Part shown: positions 55,865 through 64,000 of the stretch, one piece after another
Numbering within the stretch: the stretch's first letter is position 1
Layout: each line of letters begins with the position of its first letter
Origin: Chionoecetes opilio
Lineage: Eukaryota; Arthropoda; Malacostraca; Decapoda; Majidae
NCBI GenBank assembly: GCA_016584305.1
Contig: JACEEZ010010078.1
Span: 145,001 to 209,000 of the forward strand
Length of the DNA: 64,000 bases
Direction of reading: 5' to 3'
Made by a program: the position numbers and the translations under genes
The notes under the pieces: generated by a model
What the model was told of the DNA's origin: nothing
Database searches by the model: none
What the model saw: only the letters and a program-made list of their open reading frames with translations

Positions 55865-57345
55865 ACCCCCCCGCTAGGAGGTTAGGTTAGGTTAGATTTG
55901 TTTAGGTTAGGTTAGGGTAGGTTAGATTTGGATAGTTTAGGTTAGATTTGGTTAGGTTAGATTAGATTTGGTTAGGTTAGGATAGGTTAGATTTGGTTAG
56001 GTTAGGTTAGCTTAGGTTAGATTTGGTTAGGTTAGGTTATCGGTGGGTCAAGTCCCCTGCTAGGATAGGTTAATTTTGGATAGGTTAGGTTTATTTTGGT
56101 TAGGCAATTTTCGTCATTGCACCCACAAGACATTTCGTCCACATGTAAGTCAATTCGCCCACATATAAGAGTCAATTCGCCCACTCAAAAGTCAATTCGC
56201 CAACAGGATCCATGTCACGGAGTCATGTAACTATATCTTCCTCTGGCAGAAATGGAATGAACCACCAGTAACCTTGGGCGAAATGACGGTAAATTTCTAG
56301 TGTTTGCCCACACTCTCCCACTTCCCCCAAACAAGTTTGGGGACCTGTGGGAATGCGGGGTTTTCGGGTGGGGAACAAATTATGCGTCGGAAACACGTTA
56401 TTAAAGTTGTGTAGGGGGGGTAAAATTCCCTAGATCTAGGGTAATTTCCTTATATCTAGAGAAAATTGCCTAGCCAAAATAAACCTAACCTAACCAAAAT
56501 TAACCTACCCTAGCAGGGGGCTTGACCCACCGATAACCTAACCTAACCTAACCAAATCTAACCTATCCTAACCTAACCAAATCTAATCTAACCTAACCTA
56601 ACCAAATCTAATAGGTTAGATAGGTTAGATTTGGTTAGGTTAGGTTAGCTTAGGTTAGATTTGGTTAGGTTAGGTTATCGGTGGGTCAAGCCCCCTGCTA
56701 GGGGAGGTTAATTTTGGTTAAGTTAGGTTTATTTTGGTTAGGCAATTTTCTCTAGATATAAGGAAATTACCCTAGATCTAGGAAATTTTACCCCCCCCTA
56801 CACAACTCTTTAATTACGTGTTTCCGACGCATAATTTGTTCCCCACCCGAGAACCCCGCATTCCCACAGGTCCCCAAACTTGTTTGGGGGAAGTGGGAGA
56901 GTATGGGCAAACACTAGAAATTTAGTAATTTCTCCCAAAGTTCATTCCATTTCTGCCAGAGGAAGATATAGTTACATGACTCCGTGACATGGATCGTGTG
57001 GGCGAATTGACTTTAGAGTGGGCGAATTGACTCCTATATGTGGGCGAATTGACTCTTATATGTGGGCGAATTGACTTACATGTGGACAAAATGTCTTGTG
57101 GGCGAAATGACGAAAATTGCCTAAACAAAATAAACCTAACCTAACCAAAATTAACCTACCCTAGCAGGGGGCTTGACCCACCGATATGCTAACTTAACCA
57201 AATCTAACCTAAGCTAACCTAACCTAACCAAATCTAACCTATCCTAACCTAACCAAATCTAATCTAAACTAACCTAACCAAATCTAGCCTAAACTACCCA
57301 AATCTAACCTACCCTAACCTAACCTCCTAGCGGGGGGTTGGGGGT
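55865..57345. repeat. Degenerate telomere-like (TTAGG)n / (CCTAA)n tracts around the palindrome centre
   Basis: GGTTA repeats with 'gattt' interruptions at 55875-56040 and 56600-56760, and the inverse AACCT form at 56480-56610 and 57130-57340. TTAGG is the usual arthropod telomere repeat. The orientation changes at about 56.6 kb. Confidence 0.85.
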
Positions 57346-57501
57346 TCTCGACAAACTAAACAAATATAACCTAACCTCCTAGCTCCTATAGACTCCATAG
57401 TGTGGGCTAAATGACTCCGTAGTGTGGGCGAAATGACCTGTGGGCGAAATGACTCTATGGTGTGGCGAAATGTCATGTGGGCGAAATGACCGGATACCAA
57501 C

Positions 57502-57711
57502 CTAACCATTACTGTCGGCAAGTTTTCCTGATTTGTGTAGGGACAAAAATATCGGTAGACGACAGTACCATGCAGGTAACATGAGGCAAGGATGGGTAGT
57601 GTCACCGTGGTTATGCAACTTGTTTATGGATGGAGTAATAAGATAAATCAAAGCAAAGGTTGGTGATGTTGGTATAGACTCAAGAGTATTCATTGGCTCG
57701 TCAAGTAACAC
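57502..57711 (+). pseudogene. LINE RT fragment in the right arm of the palindrome
   Basis: MRQGWVVSPWLCNLFMDGVI, then a stop and KAKVGDVGIDS. Motif B of a non-LTR RT; inverted twin of the fragment at 55492-55701. Confidence 0.7.
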
Positions 57712-58258
57712 TTAAACCATGATGTAGCACTACTTATTATGAGGAAAGACAACAAAAGGAACTCAATTAATAAGGTATTTTAATACTATCATAACCATGA
57801 ATATGTACAGCCTACAAAGAGAAGACTACGACGATGAAAAAAAATCGAGTTGTTTTGGGCAAAATTGATATTCCAGGTGCTATATTTCCGTGCTCGCTGA
57901 CAACATAGAGAAGGCCTGAGGTGATGGTTGATGTGCGAAGGCTTCTAAACCAGGAAAACAGTCACAGCAGAGTCTCATTAAGAAGTAAGCAAGTGGTAAG
58001 GACACATTACGTACCTACCAGTTGCTTACCTTTTGACGAGCCTCTGCACATCAGCCATTACCTCAGGTCTTCTCTATAGTGTTGTCAGCGAGAACAGAGC
58101 ACAGTAATATAGCACCTGGAATATCAATTTCGCGCAAAATAACTCTAAATTCTTCCATCGCCGTAGTTTTCCCTTCGTAGGTCCACCCGCGGCGACCCCG
58201 CCTTATCCCCACAATGCACCGATGTAAACAAACCGTGACGTAGTTATGGGTAGGGTCC

Positions 58259-58453
58259 ATTGAACAGATGTGAGGCTATATGAAAAAAAAGCTTGAAGAG
58301 ATGAACACGTCATCTGTCCCCAGACTCATCAAGTCACTGGAGGAGCTAAGGGTCAACCATGTTACTCTTGATTATTCCCAGAAACTGTCTGATTCCATGT
58401 GCAAACGTGTTAATGATGTAATCAAGGCCCGTGGAGGACACACCAAGTATTAA
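58259..58453 (+). pseudogene. Tc1-like transposase, C-terminus
   Basis: Reads (P)IEQM, a TGA where relatives have Trp (IEXLW), then GYMKKKLEEMNTSS, RLIKSLEELRVNH and KRVNDVIKARGGHTKY with a stop at 58451-58453. The final ARGGHTKY is a common Tc1 C-terminus. The right TIR follows about 100 bp later. Confidence 0.88.
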
Positions 58454-58602
58454 ATTGAAGGTAAATGTACTATTGTGTTTGTTATTCCCTTTAAATCAGG
58501 TTGACTATATGTCAACGGGCCTTCATCGGGCCCTGCTCTTGACACTTTCCAGGTATACTGTATATCAATGATATATTTTTACTCATCTCTTATAGGTAAA
58601 TA

Positions 58603-58710
58603 TGGGAGCATACGCTATGATGCGCGTGGCCTCGGTGCTCATCCACGTCGCATTAGCCTTTGAGCCTGTGGTGGGTGACTCTCTCTCACTCTCTCTTTCT
58701 CTCTCTTAAC
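58603..58710 (+). other. Short exon-like open frame with signal-peptide character
   Basis: After an AG dinucleotide (cttatag) comes MGAYAMMRVASVLIHVALAF, then EPVVGD and a run of SLSLSLS from a CT repeat. The hydrophobic stretch could be a signal peptide, but there is no downstream exon I can connect. Could be chance. Confidence 0.2.
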
Positions 58711-59882
58711 AACTCTCAAGATTCAACAACCCCTTCATTGCGCAAACTGTCAGATGCGTCGACACCCCTGTGTGCGCTCGGATATGCGATACACCCTGTA
58801 CGCGTTCAGATAGCCAAGAAGGCAAGCAATGCTTTTCTACCTCAGATTCTGGGCAGACGGAAATAGGAACTGCTAATGAGGCTGAGCGGGGCATGTTACC
58901 CATAGCTTGGTTTACTTTTCACTGATATACGTAGAGGAAGTGTGGGTGGCAGAGCGACAGAATGGAAATTTCCATCACATGAACACAATGTTAATATGGT
59001 CTCTATGGTCTTATATCTATATGTCTGTCACTGAGGAAATAGGTTCATATAAATAAGAAGCAGATAGGTTTGTTCTATTTACTCTATGCCCAGGGAGAGG
59101 CCGGCAGATTCCGCCCTCTTATCTATCTATCTATCTAAGCAGTGACGATGCAGAGATGGCAGCCACACGAGGTAGGGGAGGGGTGACATAGTGAGGGGTA
59201 TGGGATCAGGGACCACCCCTTTTATGACGTGGACCAATGGAAATAAAGACTGGAATATTGTAGGAACATATAAAAGAGCGGGAGATTCAAGTCTGACTAA
59301 TGGTCGCAGCGACGATTTAGCACCACCAGCAGCAGCGTCGCAGCGACGACATAGCAATGAAAGGGTTAAGGAAAGGTTAAGGGCACTCAAGACAACATGG
59401 CATGGATGAAACTAAATGAAACTAGTATGTCGCAGAGCACTGCTCCTCGGCAGGCTCTGAGGTTTTGTGTTTCATATATTTTCACCCGTGCATGACTTGA
59501 CCTTGACCCATGCATGTTTTGTTCATGGTCAATATGCGTGATAACTCTGATGGTGGGATGTCCGCAGACATAAGAGCTTATATTGATTGTCGCTCTTGTA
59601 ATGTGGTTTCCTTTCCGTGACTGAGAGGTTCCATGGTGCCGTGCTTACACACTTGAACACCCCACTCGATGACGTCATCGTCAAGCGAGGGTTTATTTCT
59701 TCCTACTGTTTTTTATATTTTCGATAAACCAAAATGTTTTTGCATCTTTTGTTTATTTTCTTATCAATAATGTACACATAAATTGGTGAAATAATTATAT
59801 CTTATTTATAAATATGTAACTGAGTTGTGAGTAGCATGGAACTATACTTGACTAAATTTGCCTTGAACGAAATATTCTATGT
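58711..59882. other. Stretch without recognised gene
   Basis: A short (TATC)n run at 59117-59138, an NNK-like patch of 'agcagcgtcgcagcgacga' at 59329-59348, and otherwise unremarkable sequence. No gene or element end is supported. Confidence 0.4.
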
Positions 59883-60597
59883 CAGGGGCGTATATAGGAT
59901 CTTGGAACATTGGGGGCTTAGCGCATCCTAGAGATCTTTAGATTTTACCAGATAATTTTCAATTTATTTAAGAGTATAATGAAAGATGTGAGACACTGTG
60001 CTCTACCATAAGGATCTGGTCAGTTGCTTAGGCTAACTTTCACAACATGAAATAATACTAAAATCAAGACAATCTGATTTGGGTTCAACTTGTTATTATT
60101 TGTATTTTCATCAGCAGGAGTAAAACCCTAAAAAAATAATGAGAGCTTTGACATGATGAAGCAGTCACACAGATTGTATAATTATTGCCAATGCTTTGTT
60201 CAATACTGAAATTTGATCACCACTAGTCTAATAACTTCTGCTTTTGTGTGACAAATTAAAGGCTTTTGAACTGTGTCAACTCTGTGTCTTTTCCTTTTGA
60301 TATTCTTTTCTTCACCTCTCCAGAAGATCTTTTGGTGTCTCATCTGTCTGTTGCACTCCTCATCTTCTCTGCTCTCTCCTCCTGTTCTCTCCGCCTCTAT
60401 CTTGTCCTGCTCATAAAAAGATGCAATCAGCATATGCCAAGCAACATCTAACCAAGTCTCATTTCTTACTATAATTTTGTGTTGGCTCCAGTCAGACCTA
60501 TTCTTTTTTTTCTTTTTTTTAACTCTTTGAGAGCCGGAGCTATTCACAAAACATTCGGGGATATAGCCCCCAATGCCCAGGCCTAACTACGCCAATG
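59883..60597. mobile_element. hAT-type MITE (CAGGGGCGTA), 715 bp
   Basis: Left CAGGGGCGTATATAGGATCT and right (RC) CATTGGCGTAGTTAGGCCTG are short imperfect TIRs. 'cattgggggct' recurs inverted just inside both ends. TTCTATGT is duplicated exactly at 59875-59882 and 60598-60605. No transposase. Confidence 0.85.
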
Positions 60598-60605
60598 TTC
60601 TATGT

Positions 60606-62091
60606 CAAAAAGTTTCGACCGGGAATAGAAAAATAATGTAAATTATTAATTGTCATTATTGACATGCAGAGCTGTTCAATTTCCATCTTATTAATTACAA
60701 AGAGTGCATCTGTAGTATCAGTTACATTAGTCCAATTAAGATAGAATTTAGAGGATTTCAAGTCGAGGAAGAAGGGATGCCATTATGTGATTCCTGAACG
60801 AAACTCACCGTAAGGTGCGACAATACTTAGGGTGGTTGACTGTACATCTCAGATTTTGTTCAATACTGTTGTACTGAGTTATCTCACATCCACGCTAACT
60901 ATGGACCAAACTGATAAGCATATCTTGACCTATGTATCTTTATCATCAAATACTGGCAACAATAGAATCAATTTCTTACCATAAAAGAAAATAAGATAAT
61001 TTGGAAAAAGAAAGATCCCAGCACCTAACAATGTCCTAACATCAATGTGCAGAAGAAAGGATTGGTTCATTCTCTACTAGAGGTAGATCATCAGAAAAGG
61101 TTCGTTAGGATAAAGAGGTGAAAATCTGCTTTCCGGTGGCAAAATTACACAAATGAGACAAATACTGCCTGAATTGAGAATGTAGATGTCTTTATCATTG
61201 TTCCAATTGGCTCTAGCCTAATAACTGAACTGTAGAGCTATTAAGCCGTACACCTACAAGGGATTCCGCTGCCAAAATATAGGCCTTAAATAGATACTGA
61301 CGCGCTCAGCGAATCTATACAGCTGGGGGTTCAGGACACTGCAGGCCCGTGAGAATTTTGAAATTTTATCCATTACAGGGACATTTAAAGGACATGTAAA
61401 ATGGGAATTAAGGTATATTCTAGGGTCACTATTAAAAACTTAAACCCATTTGTTTATGAATCTAGCACTAAAATACCCATATTTCAATAATGATCACTGA
61501 AAAAAATGCATTGATTTAGTTTTAAAATTCTTTCATTATAAGAAACCTTCCTTCTGAGGCCCTTCCAGGATTAGGGGCGTTTAAAGTTAAGTTTCATTTA
61601 TTTCATAGTAGATCCGCCACTGCACACAAATACCCATGCAACTTGGTTGTATTGATTTCTTGCATATAGAATGAAGACACCAATATCAAAGTTACATTTA
61701 ATCCAGTTAGATTATAAATGCATGTCATATTTAGCCCCATTGTTCATCATGGTGAACTTTACATACCTTACTAACTTTATGGTTGTGTTCTTCAACAACG
61801 GTTTTGATGACAAGTTTAAGGCCATCCGAAGTGGTCCGAACCTTCACTCCAAATGGACAATGCATTTGATATGTGCTGAAAAAAAGCAACGGGTGAGAAG
61901 AGACAAACTAGATCTAATTCTCGAGGGCAGTAGTTACAATAAGGCAATGACTAATATACATTTTTTTTCTATTTTACAAATTTATGGGTTAGCATCAAGT
62001 TTATTTCAGCTGAGAAAATTAACATGCCTACTATCAACTGCAATTTTGCATACTGCACTTTCTTCCGTGAATAAAACTTTGTGATGTCAGC
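60606..62091. other. Stretch without recognised gene
   Basis: AT-rich, unique-looking sequence with no TIRs, tandem repeats or known protein motifs that I can see. A 137-codon open frame (61671-62084) matches nothing I know. Confidence 0.4.
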
Positions 62092-62093
62092 TA

Positions 62094-62913
62094 CACTGCA
62101 TCCTCATACAACACGGTTTTATGGGCGACACAGCACGCCGTGTTGTACAAAATAGTGTTGTACGAATCATAGAAACCCATGTTATAATGTACTTATGGTG
62201 GACACCTCCAAAAGTTAGTACTTTTTCAACCCATATTAACACATTGCAATACATACATTGCCTTTACAATAATCAATATATAGTAAACATACACTCATCT
62301 TAGTCCCTTACCTTACCTACTTCTAATGGAGGGAGAAAGTTTGGAAAGAAATTTCCAAGAAAATATATGAAAATAAACAGATTTTCTACCGGTAGTAAAA
62401 TCTACCGATTTTCTCGGTAGGCGGTGGTCTTTTTGTTGCTCCGTTCCCAGGTTCTTTGGCGTATCGTACAACTTTTAGCTTGTATGCGATAGTACGTATT
62501 AGTAAATAGTTTTGAGGAATTCGCCAAGGGTGATAATTTCCAGGAAGTCCTGAAAAGAGCTTGTGATACGTGTGTGACAGCCTGGTGGTAAATGATACAT
62601 CAACACTACAGTAGCAGACGATAGATGGTGCTGTTGGTGGCGCTAACCCTGCTGGTGGCAGGGAAAGAAAGGGCTACAGAGTGGCATAGAAGGGAGATAT
62701 CTGTCAAGCTGGAGCTCGAGCTTGACAGACGACTTACAAAGCGATCCTAAGCAGAAGCAGTGCGGGTAAGGGCGGAATTGCCTTGTTTTTGGATCGCCAG
62801 ATCGTGTTGTATGAATACGAATAATGTTGTGCGATTGAAGTGGGTTGCTCAGACCCCCACCGTGTTGTACAAAAATTGTGTTGTACGAACCCGTGTTGTA
62901 CTAGGATGCAGTG
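62094..62913. mobile_element. TA-flanked TIR element (CACTGCATCCT), 820 bp
   Basis: Left CACTGCATCCTCATACAACA and right (RC) CACTGCATCCTAGTACAACA, with TA at 62092-62093 and 62914-62915. Subterminal 'cgtgttgtacaaaa' motifs are present at both ends. A SINE-like segment (62650-62765) is inserted inside. Non-autonomous, mariner/pogo-like. Confidence 0.92.
62650..62765. repeat. SINE-like segment with palindromic core
   Basis: 'gctacagagtggcatagaag', 'gtcaagctggagctcgagct', 'acttacaaagcgatcctaag'. Same unit as 46000-46115. Confidence 0.7.
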
Positions 62914-62915
62914 TA

Positions 62916-64000
62916 CCATGATGGCAGCCTTTTGCAGTAAAACCTAAGTAACAAACAGAAAACGAAATTTACAGATCACTGCACAGCTGCATGTAAGGCT
63001 ATATGGTCATTTTAGATTTTAATAATTTATGATCAATCAAACTGGTCAACTGTAAGACGCCCAGCGATGCAGACGCCCAGAAGATGCATATCGATGGGGA
63101 AGTCAAACATTGGTTAGTGTGACTTGCGATGCTAGCCCATGAGAAGAGCGATTGCATGCTGCCATGGTTCACCAGCAGGGAGTCCACATGGAGTTGAATC
63201 CGTACAGTTGATCAAGAGAAGGCAACTGAATCCACATGTATGGGGTATGACCGATTTGATGCCAAATCATTTATCAATGAAGTTGATAAACGTCATGCCA
63301 TTTGGGACATGATATTATCTGAATACAAAAACAGAAGAATAAAGAGAAGGTATATGGAGGAACTACAGAAAATGTTCTGTAATTCTGGAGACATTTAGGA
63401 AAAAGAAATATGGATTAACTGAACACTCTATGAAGGTGCTCTATACCCCTTCTCATTACTACAGAGGTGTTCCTCTCTACTGGCTAATTAATTAAGCAAA
63501 ACGTGAATGCGGATCCAAGTGGAACAACGTGGAAGGACGTAGGTTTGGTAACTTTTTGAAGCTCACCCCTCTGCCCAACAATCCACTTGTGAAGGAACGT
63601 TAAAGACTCTGGCCACACCCTACCTTCCTGGCCTGGTCACCATGACACCCCAACCCCCCTGGACCCTGGCTTCGCTTCAAGGAAGATTCTACTTGCTACG
63701 ATGCTGATAAAATTTTAAGTGAGAATTACATACATGGAGCTGATACTCCATTGAAATTTAATTAATTACATCACTTGTGCACACAAAATTGCTAGTAATT
63801 AATTCCTTTCACATTTAATTGATTAAATAGCCATGTGAAATGAATACATTTCTTGAGAGTTTTTAACACGGTTCTCATTGATTTAATATTTTCTCATCAC
63901 ATACTAATTATTACTAATACCTCATTTTAGTTTTAGTTTTTAGTATAATAAAGTATCTATATATGTATATCTCTCTTCTCTCTGTGACTATACTTTTCTT
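62916..64000. other. Stretch without recognised gene
   Basis: Direct 'gatgcagacgcccagaagatg'-like phrases near 63055-63090 and a last AT-rich 300 bp. No ORF, TIR or repeat that I can support. Confidence 0.4.

Larger units (their letters stand above)
54911..58258. mobile_element. 3.35 kb palindromic (fold-back) element inside the Tc1 ORF
   Basis: The whole element is an inverted repeat centred near 56.6 kb. Ends GGGCCCCAGACATAACTACG and (RC) GGACCCTACCCATAACTACG, flanked by AT on both sides; removing it joins DLNP to IEQM exactly. From outside to centre each arm has: a segment encoding REIDIPGAILLCSVL; an inverted partial copy of that segment; a fragment with a LINE RT motif; a 'catttcgcccacactatgga' minisatellite; and GGTTA-rich tracts. 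The arms differ at many sites. Confidence 0.88.
48571..58560 (+). mobile_element. Tc1-like transposon enlarged by nested insertions
   Basis: Left CAATATACGCAGAAAGTGTC and right (RC) CAGTATACCTGGAAAGTGTC, both followed inward by an 'agagcagggccc'-type stretch, with TA at 48569-48570 and 58561-58562. Without the hAT element (48719-53905) and the palindromic element (54911-58260) about 1.46 kb remains, a normal Tc1 size. Confidence 0.85.

Noticed and set aside
55870..57340. True chromosome end or telomere
   Set aside because: The GGTTA tracts are interrupted by 'gattt', flip direction, and lie inside an element with sequence on both sides. At most interstitial telomere-like DNA.
61671..62084. 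137-codon open frame
   Set aside because: AT-rich, no recognised motif, no splice context and no repeat support. Open length alone is weak evidence in this composition.

Overview
This is a eukaryotic, animal window, most likely from an arthropod and probably a decapod crustacean. That is an inference. It rests on long dinucleotide microsatellites (GT, GA, AT), degenerate (TTAGG)n-type telomere-like tracts near 34.5 kb and 55.9-57.3 kb, introns, and a mixture of Tigger/pogo, Tc1, hAT, MULE, Penelope-like, non-LTR, Helitron and tRNA-SINE elements. I see no convincing single-copy host gene. Almost everything that can be named is transposable-element (TE) derived, and much of it is nested.

Layout. 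0-3.1 kb: two TA-flanked TIR elements end to end. 4.8-8.3 kb: a broken gene of an expanded invertebrate family of unknown function, split by a 2.1 kb TA-flanked microsatellite-rich element; removing it restores the frame. 8.4-9.8 kb: a TIR element with a SINE inside. 10.8-12.6 kb: an uninterrupted 599-codon MULE-like transposase ORF. 13-18 kb: SINE pieces, a non-LTR reverse-transcriptase fragment, MITEs and a perfect 30-bp hairpin. 19.0-26.9 kb: a nested stack, in which a non-autonomous Tigger-type element holds a near-complete Tigger transposon, whose second exon is split by a 3.5 kb hAT-like element with an 8-bp target duplication. 26.9-34.1 kb: Tigger derivatives, two Helitrons, SINEs and fold-back elements. 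35-36.2 kb: the 3' end of a Penelope-like element (PLE). 36.2-41.8 kb: more TIR elements and hAT and Tc1 fragments. 41.87-44.33 kb: two 5'-truncated PLE copies head to head in an almost perfect 2.4 kb palindrome. 44.5-48.1 kb: a TIR element holding another. 48.57-58.56 kb: one Tc1-like element grown from about 1.5 kb to 10 kb by a hAT element (itself split by an RTE-like LINE) and by a 3.35 kb palindromic element. 58.6-64 kb: sparse, with two MITEs.

The genes do not form a pathway. They are selfish elements at different stages of decay. The value of the window lies in insertion order and exact boundaries. In at least five cases the target duplication can be read directly, and in four of them the split reading frame closes again when the insert is ignored. 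The hAT-like element at 21.1-24.7 kb gives TIRs and an 8-bp target duplication to a protein family that I know mainly as 'uncharacterized protein' in invertebrate genomes.
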